Numbered from the stretch's first letter, positions 1 through 9,332 are shown. The stretch: 47,812 bases of DNA from Akkermansiaceae bacterium (GCA_021733795.1 JAIPKB010000020.1:1-47812); one strand, 5' to 3'. Numbers and translations are program-made. The notes: generated by a model from the sequence alone, not told the origin.

Positions 1-341
1 GGGAGAAGGGTGATCGGCCTGTGTTTCATGCCGCCCAAGCCGCTCTCCTCGCCATTCCCGGTCACGCGGAGTACTACCGTGACCGGATTCTCAAGGCACG
101 GGAGGAGTACGAGCACACGCAGCCGGAAATGGGGCCGCACCCGGCAAAGCTGGTCGATGAACAACGCAGCCACCGCCAGCAAACCGCCGCCGGAGCCGCC
201 GATCCGGCCATCACTGCCGCCGCCCCATCCACCTCCGGCCCGAAGGCGCTTTCCCGAACAGCCGCCCTGATCGCGATCCTCGCCGTCCTCGCCGCCGGGA
301 CATGGTATTTCCTCCGCCGGCGCAATTCACCGCCGACATGA
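1..341 (+). CDS. C-terminal part of a membrane-anchored protein (5' end outside window)
   Basis: The reading frame is already open at the left edge (codons from base 3) and stops with TGA at 339-341, so only about 112 C-terminal codons are present. The first part (FHAAQAALLAIPGHAEYYRD) is an amphipathic helical stretch that could be the last helix of a HEAT- or TPR-like repeat. A Pro/Ala-rich linker follows, then one hydrophobic segment (ALIAILAVLAAGTWYF) and a basic RRRN end, typical of a C-terminal membrane anchor with the body on the far side of the membrane. The function cannot be told from this fragment. The GTG at 21 is an internal codon, not a convincing start, because no ribosome-binding site precedes it and the frame extends upstream. 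Confidence 0.6.
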   Translation, partial: EKGDRPVFHAAQAALLAIPGHAEYYRDRILKAREEYEHTQPEMGPHPAKLVDEQRSHRQQTAAGAADPAITAAAPSTSGPKALSRTAALIAILAVLAAGTWYFLRRRNSPPT

Positions 342-971
342 GGCCCGGGTTTGAATATCCACTCCTGCCCGCCGAAGTCCGTCGGGTGATTTGCGGCCTG
401 CGTTTGATCCCGGCGTACTCAGCTGTCAGCCAATCCGGTGTTGTCATGAGATTCGCCAGAATGGCTTTCTTAAATGCTGGAAGTCGCCAGGAAGACCGCC
501 ACGCCACAGGTGGAGCATCAGGACTCCCATCCGGCGGACGTGCCGGAAACCCTGGCGTCGATCACTGCCATCGGGCCGGAACTCGGCTGACAACCCCGGA
601 TTTCCTTCCCCGACGGGCCGGATTCCTGATCTCCGCAGCCCACGGCTCTCCCGCCCCAAAAAACACCCCTGCCTTACACTTTTTGGGGGTTTGCTTTACA
701 CCTCGGTTAGATCGTGCCAGCCTGCTAGCTGGTGCCGGAATCCGCCTGATCCGACCAGTGGAGACAATCGGCAACTTTGGGACTTTTGAGGTGGATTCTC
801 GCCACTCCGCATTTTTTTTGCTTGCTGAAAATCGAGGTCTTGTTGTTTTCCATCTCGTCCATCAGCCGCAACGGTACCGAATCTAATCCATCCCCCTTCC
901 GATTCGCAGATTTTTTGCTTTATTAAAACTTTTTTCTTGCTAGATCATTTTATTGGTTGTATTTGCCAACT
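342..971. other. 630-bp non-coding gap
   Basis: No reading frame here has plausible composition. It holds a possible 9-bp hairpin (CCCCAAAAA at 654-662 with TTTTTGGGG at 680-688) and a weak 5-bp hairpin followed by eight T at 790-819, either of which could end transcription from the left-hand gene. Bases 905-955 are AT-rich (TATTAAAAC and T runs) and are the natural place for the promoter of the next gene, but no good -35/-10 pair can be assigned. Confidence 0.5.
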
Positions 972-1826
972 ATGGCTACGACATTACTTCCAATTCCTTG
1001 GAAAAATCATCGGCTCTGGTTGGCGACTCTCGCCATGCCCTGCATACTGGTCGCCCAAGAACCCTCGATGGGGACTGTCGGCTCAACTACCCAAACAGTC
1101 GATCCGAACTCGCCGGATGTCACCAAATCCACCACCTATGATCTAGGCGACCGGAAGATGGTGGTGCAGGAGGTCACCGAGACTACCCTGCCGATCCAGC
1201 CCGTCCCGGCCCCCCCCGTCCCCACCGCCAAGCCATCGTCCAAGTTGCCGCCGGAGCTTGCCGCGCGGCTGGCCCTGCTCGCCAAACGCCGCAGCCTCTC
1301 GTTCGGCGGCACTGTCTATATCACCGCCAGCGGCACCCGCCGCAGCCTTATCGCCTGTCACCCGCCGGAGGGTGGTCAACCGGTGGTGTTCTGGTCGTCC
1401 ATCGACTGGGATTTGCTTAGGGTTGGCCGTTTCGTGTCCCCGGAGGGCTTGGAATACACTCTGATGAACATGGTGACAACGATCGACATCGCCCGGGCCT
1501 CGGCGATGTGGGCCCGCCGCGGCCGGTCCTATCAGGCACCCGCCATTCCCGAGTTCGCCGCTGGCGCGGCCTCCTACCGGATTGTCTCCGGGAATCCGTC
1601 CCCGGCCATGCTCTCCGATCTCAACGTCATACATGCCATTTACGACCGGGAGCATGCCGCACTCATCGCGCTCCAGTTGAAACGCGACGAGGCCCGCAGC
1701 CTTGCCATCGAGGCGGCCAAACAACCTCAGCCGCCCCCACCGGACATTATCATCCAGGGCCGGCCGATGACGCCGGAGGAACTGGCCCCGCCCAGCAACC
1801 GGCAGCCCGCCACCACCACCCCCTGA
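972..1826 (+). CDS. exported protein of unknown function, proline-rich ends
   Basis: The 284-residue product is not a family I recognise. The ATG at 972 gives a basic/polar N-terminus followed by a hydrophobic segment (about residues 15-28) ending at VAQEP, which looks like a Sec signal peptide; a TTG at 957 in the same frame would add five residues and is less likely. A Pro-rich linker (about residues 80-95) separates the N-terminus from a central globular part with alternating hydrophobic residues, and the tail is again Pro-rich (PQPPPPDII). It lies just upstream of the interrupted NIDO gene at 1839 (12-bp gap) and the PEP-CTERM gene at 3412. The three could be one transcription unit for surface or exported proteins; this is inferred from spacing only. 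Confidence 0.65.
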   Translation: MATTLLPIPWKNHRLWLATLAMPCILVAQEPSMGTVGSTTQTVDPNSPDVTKSTTYDLGDRKMVVQEVTETTLPIQPVPAPPVPTAKPSSKLPPELAARLALLAKRRSLSFGGTVYITASGTRRSLIACHPPEGGQPVVFWSSIDWDLLRVGRFVSPEGLEYTLMNMVTTIDIARASAMWARRGRSYQAPAIPEFAAGAASYRIVSGNPSPAMLSDLNVIHAIYDREHAALIALQLKRDEARSLAIEAAKQPQPPPPDIIIQGRPMTPEELAPPSNRQPATTTP

Positions 1827-1838
1827 CCTAGCCGCGCT

Positions 1839-3398
1839 ATGAAACTCCCTATTTGCCTGCTTCCGCTGCTCGCAATCACCGTCCCCGTTTCAGGATAGGT
1901 CGTCCAGAGTATGAACCCGCTGGAAATCCACCTCGTGGGATCCCAAATCCAACTTACCTGGGAGGGTGCCTACCTGCGCCCCTACCAGCTCGAAGTCAGC
2001 CCAGACCTCCTCACCTGGGCGGAGATCGGCCCCTTCTATGTCGGTGAGGCGGCCCCGCTCGGCTACACTAATACCAACACCGTACCCCGCCTCTTCTACC
2101 GTCTCCGCGAAGGTGCCATGCGCCCGGGCTTCGACGACGTGGAGTTCGGTCGGAATGATGACAAGACCTATCCCGACTCCGACGACAACCCGGCTCCGGT
2201 GGAATGGGTGGACATCGGCTTTGACGTCCACTACTATGGCACCACCTACAGCCAGTGTTATGTGAACAACAACGGCAACATCACCTTCGACGGGGCCTTG
2301 CCCATATACACGCCGAAACCCCTGGGTTCGCAGAACGCCGTCCTGATCTCCGCGTTCTGGGCGGATGTGGACACCCGCCATCAGGACTCCGGGCTCACCC
2401 GGTTCTCCAGCCAGCCGGAAATGGCCGACGGCCGCCAAGCCTTCGGCGTCACCTGGCGGAACGTAGGGTATTTCGAAACGCGGATGGACAAAACCAACAG
2501 CTTCCAATTGCTGCTCATTGATCGCAGCGATGTCAACACCGGGGACTTCGACGTGGAATTCAACTACAACCAGATCCAGTGGGAGACCGGTGAAGCCAGC
2601 GAAGGTGTCGACGGCTTGGGCGGCTTACCCGCCAGGGTCGGCCTAGCCGATGGCACAGGCGGCTACATCGAATATGCCGGCTCCGGCGAGACCCTGGCCT
2701 TTCTCGACCGCAAGCCTAATGACAACGATCCCAATTTCGTCCAAGGCCTGATTTACCAGATGCTCAACAGCACGGTTCCCGGCAGGCTCGTCATACCGGT
2801 GCGCAACGGCATACCTGTTCTGCCCGATGGCTACTTCCAGATTGACGCGGGTTCCGACATCCCCCTCGGTTACAGTGGTGGCTCCTCGTTCACCTTGTCT
2901 GGGTCCATAACGCCAGCCAATGCCACCGACGTGAGTACCGTCTGGGAACAGGATTTCTCAAATGGCGCTCCTGAGGCCGAAATTGTTTCACCCAATTTGC
3001 TGACCACCGTCGTCAATATCCCAGAGCCGGGAGCGTATGCTTTTCGCCTGACAGGAACCAAACAGGGAACTTTCGGTGTGGTGAGTTCGGATTTGGTCAC
3101 GATTACCCATCCGAGTGTGCTTGTGGTGGAGGGCGGCGACTACTATTTGCCTCCCGGCTCCACCTACCAGAAGATGCTCTCCCTCGCCAAAGCCACTTGG
3201 AACGGGGCCAACATCGCCAACGTCACATGGACCGTGGTGACCGGCGATGGGGCGGTCATCCAGAATCCTAATGTAATCCGCCCGACCGTCACACTGCCCG
3301 CCCCCGGCACCTACGAGTTCGAGATCACGGCCACCACCAACACCTCCCCGCCATTTGTCAAAAAGGCTATCGCCACCTTAATCCTCGCCGCATCCTAG
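1839..3398 (+). pseudogene. NIDO (nidogen-like) domain exported protein, interrupted by in-frame TAG
   Basis: A 19-codon signal peptide-like start (ATG 1839, MKLPICLLPLLAITVPVSG) is followed directly by TAG at 1896-1898; the same frame then stays open to 3398, with the next ATG at 1911. Numbering from 1911, residues 4-67 form a small beta domain common in exported verrucomicrobial proteins (LTWEGAYLRPYQLEVS ... FYRL). About residues 100-285 match a nidogen-like NIDO domain: FWADVDTR, a FQLLLIDR strand, FNYNQIQWETG and ARVGLADG are its hallmark blocks. Two Ig/PKD-like beta domains follow to the end. NIDO domains are known from extracellular adhesion-type proteins. If translation begins at 1911 the protein loses its export signal. 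So this is a nonsense-mutated gene, a readthrough/suppressed gene, or a base error. TGG or CAG at the TAG would restore the frame. Confidence 0.7.
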
Positions 3399-3411
3399 CC
3401 CAACCGACACC

Positions 3412-4059
3412 ATGAAATCATCACCATTCCTGCCACTAGTCCTGGCTTTGTTACTGGAACCCCATGTCGGCGAATGCGCGACCTCCGTTAGTATTCATTG
3501 GTATAACGACTTCCCGAACGGCACTGAATTGACAGACATTGACCGAACACCTCTAACAACTGGAACGGAAAATGGAGGCGATGGAGCGGTTTTGCAACTA
3601 GGTTACTACACCAGCGGATCGTCGGCCAATCCGTTTTCCGGGGACTGGGTTCCACTGACGGGTCCTGGCAGCGACCCGCTTCTTTCAACAACGATCGGAG
3701 ACACTATATGGGATGTCCCGGGCAAGTTCAACATCACCACCGGTTTCAAGTCGGATTATCCGAACGTGCCACCTTCCGGCACGCCGCTGGCCATCCGCTT
3801 CTATGATTCCACCTCTCTGCCCACCGCCAACTATTTCAACGCCGTATCCAACACCGACGGCACCTGGGACTGGACCACCACCGCTCCATCAGCTACAATG
3901 ACCCTTGCGATCCGGTTATCCACCGCCACCCAGGTCTGGCAGGGAGGTGCTGACAGCGCCTTCCGAACCACCATCCCGGTCCCGGAGCCCTCCACCCTGT
4001 GGCTGCTGGCCAATCCCCTGTGGTTTGTGTTGCGACGACGTAGGAGCGACGGGAGGTGA
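3412..4059 (+). CDS. PEP-CTERM sorting-domain protein
   Basis: The 215-residue product begins with an N-terminal signal peptide (MKSSPFLPLVLALLLEP, predicted cleavage near GECA). It ends with a classic PEP-CTERM signal: VPEPS at residues 190-194, a hydrophobic segment (TLWLLANPLWFVL) and a basic RRRRSDGR tail. In this system the protein is exported, held by the C-terminal segment and processed by an exosortase at the inner membrane; an exosortase gene lies at 17141 in this window. The body (residues 25-185) is Ser/Thr/Gly-rich and beta-like, with no recognisable catalytic motif, as is usual for PEP-CTERM cargo. It starts 13 bases after the NIDO gene, so cotranscription is plausible. Confidence 0.8.
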   Translation: MKSSPFLPLVLALLLEPHVGECATSVSIHWYNDFPNGTELTDIDRTPLTTGTENGGDGAVLQLGYYTSGSSANPFSGDWVPLTGPGSDPLLSTTIGDTIWDVPGKFNITTGFKSDYPNVPPSGTPLAIRFYDSTSLPTANYFNAVSNTDGTWDWTTTAPSATMTLAIRLSTATQVWQGGADSAFRTTIPVPEPSTLWLLANPLWFVLRRRRSDGR

Positions 4060-4116
4060 CCCCCATGCCGCCAAGGATGAGCGGTTGAATCATGATGGTC
4101 GACAAGAAGCCCCACT

Positions 4117-4242
4117 CCCGGCACCTATGAGTTCGAGATCACGGCCACCACCAACACCTCCTCGTCGTTCGTCAATACGGTTATTGTCACCTTGATCCTC
4201 GCCGGTTCCGCCGGATGCGGGTGGTGTTGCACGATAAGGTGA
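4117..4242 (+). pseudogene. duplicated 3' tail of the NIDO gene (remnant)
   Basis: Bases 4117-4207 repeat the last ~90 bases of the NIDO gene (3303-3394). The first 45 bases of the match are nearly identical (GGCACCTAYGAGTTCGAGAT and onward, one difference seen by eye), and the match then decays. The translation PGTYEFEITATTNTS is the same Ig/PKD-like strand pair as in the complete gene, then the frame runs into TGA at 4240. No start or body is present, so this is the stump of a second NIDO-type gene or a local duplication product. Confidence 0.75.
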
Positions 4243-4263
4243 CAGAGAAGCTATTGGCGTTAG

Positions 4264-4488
4264 GATGCCCTGGCCACCGCGCAGACCTTGGCCCAGGTCG
4301 AGGGACTTCCCGCCGGGATTTCCACCGGGGCCAATGTCTGGGCCGCCTTGCAGGTCGCCCGTCGCCCGGAATTCAAAGGCAAGCGGATTGTCACGGTGGG
4401 GTGCTCCGCCACCGAACGCTATCTATCCACCCCGCTCGCGGAGAAGCTCCGCGAGGAATGCGCCAACCTGCCGGTCCACGAGGTGTGA
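4264..4488 (+). pseudogene. cysK: C-terminal fragment of cysteine synthase (O-acetylserine sulfhydrylase)
   Basis: The 74 codons before TGA 4486-4488 read [20 protein letters not shown], then [23 protein letters not shown] and ERYLST. These are the last conserved blocks of the PLP-dependent cysteine synthase family, including the GISxGA phosphate-side loop and the ERYLST end. A TAG at 4261-4263 lies directly in front in the same frame, and the N-terminal three quarters, including the PLP lysine, are missing. It sits 9 bases from the convergent transketolase stop and 21 bases after the NIDO remnant, so the whole 4.1-4.5 kb interval is a recombination or deletion scar. It cannot be enzymatically active. 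Confidence 0.8.
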
Positions 4489-4497
4489 GTTGGGTCT

Positions 4498-6480
4498 CTA
4501 CAGCGACTTCACTGCCGCGATCACGTGGTCCTTGGTCATGCCGAGTTGCTCCATGACCAGTGGGGCGGGGGCGCTGATGCCGAAGCGGTCGATGCCGAGG
4601 ACGCGGCCGCCGGTGCCGACGTATTTCCACCAGAGGCCACTGACTCCCGCCTCGATCGCGACCCGCCGGGTGCAGGTGGCGGGCAGCACGGCCTCCCGGT
4701 ACTCCGGGCTCTGGCGCTCGAAGCGCTCGAAACACGGCATGGAAACCACGCGGACACCGTCACCCAGTTGGGCGGCGGCGGCGAGGGCATGCTGGAGTTC
4801 GGAGCCGCAACCTAACAAGATGGTGGTGAGCGGACCGGTTTCCTGGCGGGCGATGTAACCGCCGCAGGCAGTTCCGTCACGCCGGGCACTGACGCTCAGT
4901 TCGTTCATCATGGGCACCGCTTGGCGGGTGAGGATCAGGGCGGTGGGGCCGTCGGTGCGCTGCATTCCTGCTTCCCAGGCTCCCGCCGTTTCTTCGGCAT
5001 CGGCCGGGCGGATCACGTCGAGATTGGGGATCACGCGCAGACTGCTCACGGTTTCCACCGGTTGGTGGGTGGGGCCGTCCTCGCCCACGCCCACGGAGTC
5101 GTGGGTGAAAATATAGGTGACCGGCAGGCCGGACAGCGCGGCGATGCGGATCGAGCCGCGGAGGTAGTCGGCAAACACCAGGAAGGTGGCGCAACTGGGG
5201 CGGAACAGGCCGTCATAGGCGAGGCCGTTGCAAATCGCGCCCATGGCGTGCTCGCGGATCCCGAACCAAAGGTTGCGGCCGGTACGGTCGGTGGCGGAGA
5301 AATCCCCGGCGTCCTTCAGGTAGTTCTTGGTGGAGCCGAACAGGTCGGCGCTGCCGGTTAGAAGGTCCGGCATGGCCTTGGCCAGGTGGTTGATGACGAC
5401 TCCGCCGGCGCTGCGGGTGGCATCCTGGTAGTCCGGGGCAAAGGCGGGGATCCGCTCGTTGAGGTCGGTCGGGACGGCTTTCGCAACACAGTCGGTCAGT
5501 TCGGCAGCCAGTTCGGGATTGGCGGTGGCCCAGGCATCGTAGGTTTGCTGCCATGCCTCGAACTGTTGTCCGAGCGCCGACCGGTGGTCGGCGAAAAACG
5601 CGGCGACTTCCGGGGAAACGTAGAACAGTTCGTCGGCGGGCAGGCCGAGTCCGGCGCGGGCGGTGGTGCTGAATTTCGCGCCGCCTTCGCCGTGGCCTTT
5701 GGCGGTGCCGGCCACTTCCGGGATGCCCTTGCCGATTACGGTTTTGGCGATGATCACCTTGGGTCGGCCATTGTCGTCGGCCTTGGCCTTCTCGATGGCT
5801 ACGGCGAGGACCGCCAGATCGTGGCCGTCCACGGTGACGGCGTCCCATCCTTGGGAGCGGAAGTAGGATTCGGTGTCTTCGCTTTGGGTGACAATGGCCA
5901 TCGCGTCGAGCGTCACGTCATTGGAATCATAAATCAGGATCAGGTTGTCCAGCGCCTGATGGCCGGCGAAGGAGATCGCCTCGCGCGTCACCCCTTCCTG
6001 GAGGCAGCCGTCGCCCATGATGGCGATCACATGATGGTCGAAGATCGTGTGTGCGGACGTGTTGAAGCGGGCGGCGGCGCGTTTGCCGGAGATGGCGTAG
6101 CCCACGGCATTACCCACCCCTTGGCCGAGCGGGCCGGTGGTGGCCTCCACCCCCGGGGTTTCACCAAACTCGGGATGGCCCGGGGTGATCGAGTGCAACT
6201 GGCGGAACTTCGCCACATCCTCGCGGGAAACGGCGTATCCGGCCAAGTGCAGCCAGCTGTAGAGGAACATCGAACCGTGGCCGGCGGAGAGGATGAACCG
6301 GTCGCGGTTCAACCATTTCGGGGCTTGCGGATGGTAGCGGAGGGCTTGGCCGAAGAGCGCGGCTCCGATTTCGGCGCTACCCAACGGGAGCCCCAAATGC
6401 CCGGAGGAACAGGCGTGGATGGCATCGATGGCGAGTCCGCGGGCTTCGTTGGCGGCTTTGGCGAGGAGGGCTGTGTTCAT
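4498..6480 (-). CDS. tkt: transketolase
   Basis: The 660-residue product is full length for transketolase, which transfers two-carbon ketol units between sugar phosphates in the pentose phosphate pathway in the cytoplasm, using thiamine diphosphate and a divalent metal. Visible hallmarks: [14 protein letters not shown] near residue 25, [11 protein letters not shown] (His68), [10 protein letters not shown] (112-121), and the thiamine diphosphate/metal motif GDGCLQEG (156-163) ending at Asn187 of YDSND. The pyrimidine-binding domain has [13 protein letters not shown] and the [10 protein letters not shown] loop that precedes [13 protein letters not shown]. The start is the ATG at 6480, which gives the usual N-terminal length. 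It stands alone: convergent with the cysK remnant on one side and with a 300-bp gap on the other. Confidence 0.95.
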   Translation of the reverse strand: MNTALLAKAANEARGLAIDAIHACSSGHLGLPLGSAEIGAALFGQALRYHPQAPKWLNRDRFILSAGHGSMFLYSWLHLAGYAVSREDVAKFRQLHSITPGHPEFGETPGVEATTGPLGQGVGNAVGYAISGKRAAARFNTSAHTIFDHHVIAIMGDGCLQEGVTREAISFAGHQALDNLILIYDSNDVTLDAMAIVTQSEDTESYFRSQGWDAVTVDGHDLAVLAVAIEKAKADDNGRPKVIIAKTVIGKGIPEVAGTAKGHGEGGAKFSTTARAGLGLPADELFYVSPEVAAFFADHRSALGQQFEAWQQTYDAWATANPELAAELTDCVAKAVPTDLNERIPAFAPDYQDATRSAGGVVINHLAKAMPDLLTGSADLFGSTKNYLKDAGDFSATDRTGRNLWFGIREHAMGAICNGLAYDGLFRPSCATFLVFADYLRGSIRIAALSGLPVTYIFTHDSVGVGEDGPTHQPVETVSSLRVIPNLDVIRPADAEETAGAWEAGMQRTDGPTALILTRQAVPMMNELSVSARRDGTACGGYIARQETGPLTTILLGCGSELQHALAAAAQLGDGVRVVSMPCFERFERQSPEYREAVLPATCTRRVAIEAGVSGLWWKYVGTGGRVLGIDRFGISAPAPLVMEQLGMTKDHVIAAVKSL

Positions 6481-6787
6481 GGAATAGGGATGTCGGTTTG
6501 GAGTCGGGGCGGTTTTTATCGGGTCCGGTGGGAATTGTCAAACCCTCCGGGGTTTCACCCCACTCATGAGCACGGAGGCTTAATCCGTGGTCGGCAAACC
6601 CTGAACCGGAAGAATTCGAACCACGGATGACGGAGGGACACGGATAGCAGCAAGAGTCAGGCGGAGCCCATCATCCGTGTCAATTTGTGAGAGCGGTGGT
6701 TCCCATCATCCAATATCGAAGGTTCCCCGTTCTCTCACACCGACACACTGACCTACCGAAACACCGGGTGCCCTACCCTTGAGGGCA
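6481..6787. other. intergenic gap with degenerate 'cacggat' repeats
   Basis: The 307-bp space between tkt and lpd, both on the minus strand, holds no gene. It contains several copies of an 8-mer-like phrase (CCACGGATGA at 6621, ACACGGAT at 6638, inverted ATCCGTGT at 6673), i.e. scattered direct and inverted repeats of a type common in intergenic DNA of many bacteria. The inverted pair could fold with a 27-base loop. No promoter can be assigned with confidence. Confidence 0.4.
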
Positions 6788-8170
6788 TCAAACATGAATC
6801 GCGTGGCCGCCGGCGGCGAGGGTCGCCTCGTGGATCACCTCGGACATGGTGGGATGGGCGTGGATGGTGGAGTGGATGTCCTCCGCGGTCAGTTCCTGGT
6901 CGAGTGCCAGCCCCATTTCCGCGATCAACTCGGTGGCATTCTCCCCGATCAGATGCGCGCCTAACAACTCTCCGTGTTTCCTGCCAAACAGCAGCTTGGC
7001 AAAACCTTCCGGCTCGCCCGCGGCGATCGCCTTGCCGATCGCCCCGAACGGGATCTTGCCGACGGTATAGTCGATGCCCGCTTCCTTGAGCGCGCGTTCG
7101 GTTTGGCCGACCGAGGCGACCTGCGGGTGGCAGTAGGTGCAGCCGGGGAAATTTTTCACCTTGCGGGGCGTGTGGTCGGGCAGGAAGATCCCCTCTACCG
7201 TCTGGACCGCCTCGAACGATGCGGTGTGGGCCAGCCACGGCGGACCGGTGATGTCGCCTGCGGCATACACCCCCGGGATCGAGGTCTGGTAGCGGTCGCC
7301 CACGGTGATGAACCCGCGTTCGGACAAGGCCGGTTGCACGCCGCCGGGGAGCACCGGTTGGATGCCGACCGCCACCAGGCAGACATCCGCGCTGATGACG
7401 CCGTTTTCCTTGGGGCCTTCCACCGTGAGATCGACGTGGCTGCCATGGTCGGCAGTGGCGGTGATTTGGGTGTTGGTCAGGCAGCGGATGCCCTGTTTGA
7501 TCAGGGATTTTTCGAGCGTTTCGCCCACTTCGTCGTCCTCCACCGGGAGGATCCGCGGCAGCATTTCCACCAGGGTCACCTTGGTGCCGAAGGCGTTGTA
7601 GATGTAGGCAAACTCCACGCCGATGGCCCCGGCGCCGACGATGATCATGCTCTTGGGCTGTTGTTCGAGCACCATCGCTTCTTTAGAACTGATCACGGAT
7701 TTGCCATTGAATGGCAGCGGCGGCAGCGGCCTGGACTGGCAGCCGGTGGCGACCAGGATGTGGCTACCTTCCAGCGTCTGGGTGGAGCCATCCGGTGCGG
7801 TCACGGTCACCCGGCCCGGGGCTTCGATCGAACCGAGGCCGCGGACATAGTCGACCTTGTTTTTTTTGAACAGAAACTCGATTCCGCCGGCCAGCCGGTT
7901 GGAAACCTTGCGCGAGCGGCCGATCACCGCCTGCCAGTCAAACGACAGTCCCTCCACCTTGAGCCCGAACTCGGCGGCCCGGTGGGCGAGGGTGTGATAG
8001 AGTTCCGCGTTTTTGAGCAGCGCCTTGGTGGGAATGCAGCCCCAGTTGAGGCAGGTGCCGCCCGCGCGGTCGGCCTCGACACAGGCGACCGTTTTCCCAA
8101 GCTGGGCGGCGCGGATGGAAGCGACGTAGCCGGCGGGGCCGCCGCCGATGACAATGAGATCGTAAGCCAT
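6788..8170 (-). CDS. lpdA: dihydrolipoyl dehydrogenase
   Basis: The 460-residue product is the E3 flavoprotein that reoxidises dihydrolipoamide for 2-oxoacid dehydrogenase and glycine cleavage complexes, passing electrons to NAD+. An FAD-binding GGGPAGYVAS loop (residues 9-18), the redox-active disulfide GGTCLNWGCIPTK (Cys40/Cys45), the NAD-binding GAGAIGVEFA, the second FAD motif YAAGDITG and the C-terminal HAHPTMSEVIHEA with the catalytic His and Glu are all present. The frame is open for 63 codons further upstream, but the ATG at 8170 gives the standard MAYDLIVIGGG start. No E1/E2 genes are next to it, so it probably serves complexes encoded elsewhere. It is divergent from the pseudouridine synthase gene. 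Confidence 0.95.
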   Translation of the reverse strand: MAYDLIVIGGGPAGYVASIRAAQLGKTVACVEADRAGGTCLNWGCIPTKALLKNAELYHTLAHRAAEFGLKVEGLSFDWQAVIGRSRKVSNRLAGGIEFLFKKNKVDYVRGLGSIEAPGRVTVTAPDGSTQTLEGSHILVATGCQSRPLPPLPFNGKSVISSKEAMVLEQQPKSMIIVGAGAIGVEFAYIYNAFGTKVTLVEMLPRILPVEDDEVGETLEKSLIKQGIRCLTNTQITATADHGSHVDLTVEGPKENGVISADVCLVAVGIQPVLPGGVQPALSERGFITVGDRYQTSIPGVYAAGDITGPPWLAHTASFEAVQTVEGIFLPDHTPRKVKNFPGCTYCHPQVASVGQTERALKEAGIDYTVGKIPFGAIGKAIAAGEPEGFAKLLFGRKHGELLGAHLIGENATELIAEMGLALDQELTAEDIHSTIHAHPTMSEVIHEATLAAGGHAIHV

Positions 8171-8200
8171 GATGATGTGGTGGGTTGGGGTTGCCCGCGG

Positions 8201-8229
8201 AGCATGGCCGCCGCCAGCCGGGTTGTCAA
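8201..8229 (-). promoter_or_regulatory. possible promoter of lpdA
   Basis: On the minus strand a perfect -35 hexamer TTGACA (complement of 8224-8229) is followed after 17 bases by CATGCT (complement of 8201-8206), a weak -10. It lies 31-60 bases before the lpdA start codon. The -10 match is poor, so this is tentative. Confidence 0.3.
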
Positions 8230-8309
8230 AGCGGGAAAGTCGCGGATTGAACACAGTGATTTTGTTTTCGCGCTTGTGGCACGGGGTGAGTCCGGGCAGT
8301 TTCCCCGCC

Positions 8310-9290
8310 ATGCCGGCCTGTCTGAGCACCACCCAGCAACGGATCGACCGAGCGGCCACGCCGTTGCCGGGCGGAGAGCCCTACGAAAACCTGCGGCCGG
8401 TCCCGATCCCGGCCAGCCATCATCTGCGGCCGCTGGTCGAGGTCTTGATCGAGCGGTTTCCCCAGGTTTCCCCGGCGGAATGGGTGGCCCGTTGCGCGGC
8501 GGGACGGTTCATCGGCCGGGCGGGTCGGGTGTTTGCCGCAGCCGATCGTCTCGCCGCCGGCGAGCGGGTGATGCAACGGTTTCCCGATTTTCTCGAGCCG
8601 CCGGTGTCCGTCGACATCCGGATGGTGTATGAAGACGAGGCGATCCTGGTGATCGACAAGCCCGCGCCACTGCCGATGCACCCGAGCGGCCGTTTCAACC
8701 GCAACACGCTGCAACACATTCTCCAACTGGCGCTCGCACCCGCCGCGCCACTGGCCCTCCACCGGCTGGATGCCAACACCACCGGACTGGTGGTCTTTGC
8801 CCAAAACCGCCGGTGCTGCCGGCACCTGCAGCAGCAGTTTCTGGCGGGCGCGGTGGAGAAACATTATCGGGTCAGGGTGGCGGGACAGCCTGAGGAGGAA
8901 CGCTTCACCATCACCGCTCCGATATCCAGCAAACCCGGCGTGACCGGCACCCACCGGGTGGATGAGGCGGCCGGGCGGGCCGCACTAACTGAATTCCGGG
9001 TGCTGCGGCGGCTCCCGGACGGCACCGCTTTGTTAGAAGCGAGGTTGGCCACCGGGCGCACCAATCAGATCCGGGTCCACCTCTGGCAGGCCGGGCATCC
9101 GGTATGCGGGGATCCGGCCTACCTGCCGGGAGGCGGAATCGGCGGGGTCCAGACGCTGTCACTGGCAGCGCCTCCCCTGCAACTCCACGCCCGGCGGCTG
9201 GCGTTCCGGCATCCGGACGATAACCGGCCGCTGGAGTTTGTTTCCGGGCGGCAGCCGGAGTGGGGTGAGGAGACCTCAAGCGGGATATGA
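8310..9290 (+). CDS. RluA/RluD-family pseudouridine synthase
   Basis: The 326-residue product belongs to the RluA family, which converts uridine to pseudouridine in rRNA or tRNA. The catalytic block HRLDANTTGLVVFAQN contains the essential Asp; VYEDEAILVIDKPAPLPMHP is the upstream family motif, and GRTNQIRVHLWQAGHPVCGD the downstream one. An S4-like N-terminal region is suggested by the VSPAEWVARCAAGRF / GRAGRVFAAADRLAAGE segment (about residues 50-85). The frame continues upstream to 8169, but the ATG at 8310 leaves a sensible N-terminus and a 139-bp divergent promoter region shared with lpdA. Which RNA site it modifies cannot be told from sequence. A hairpin follows the stop codon by 9 bases. 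Confidence 0.88.
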   Translation: MPACLSTTQQRIDRAATPLPGGEPYENLRPVPIPASHHLRPLVEVLIERFPQVSPAEWVARCAAGRFIGRAGRVFAAADRLAAGERVMQRFPDFLEPPVSVDIRMVYEDEAILVIDKPAPLPMHPSGRFNRNTLQHILQLALAPAAPLALHRLDANTTGLVVFAQNRRCCRHLQQQFLAGAVEKHYRVRVAGQPEEERFTITAPISSKPGVTGTHRVDEAAGRAALTEFRVLRRLPDGTALLEARLATGRTNQIRVHLWQAGHPVCGDPAYLPGGGIGGVQTLSLAAPPLQLHARRLAFRHPDDNRPLEFVSGRQPEWGEETSSGI

Positions 9291-9299
9291 AGGGGCCGC

Positions 9300-9332
9300 A
9301 TGAGGCGAACGGGACGGGTGTTCTCGCCTCAT
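9300..9332 (+). terminator. hairpin terminator after pseudouridine synthase gene
   Basis: ATGAGGCGA (9300-9308) pairs perfectly with TCGCCTCAT (9324-9332) around a 15-base loop, 9 bases after the stop codon. The right arm is partly repeated (GCCTCAT at 9334-9340). A T-rich stretch (TTGATTTCCTGTATTTTAC) follows only after about 10 bases, so termination efficiency is uncertain. Confidence 0.45.

Noticed and set aside
302..886. 194-codon open frame in the first gap
   Set aside because: No signal peptide, domain or ribosome-binding site; runs across a hairpin and T-rich tract and has mixed composition.
5386..6630. 414-codon plus-strand open frame
   Set aside because: Antisense shadow of transketolase in GC-rich DNA; composition is that of a complementary frame and no domain is visible.
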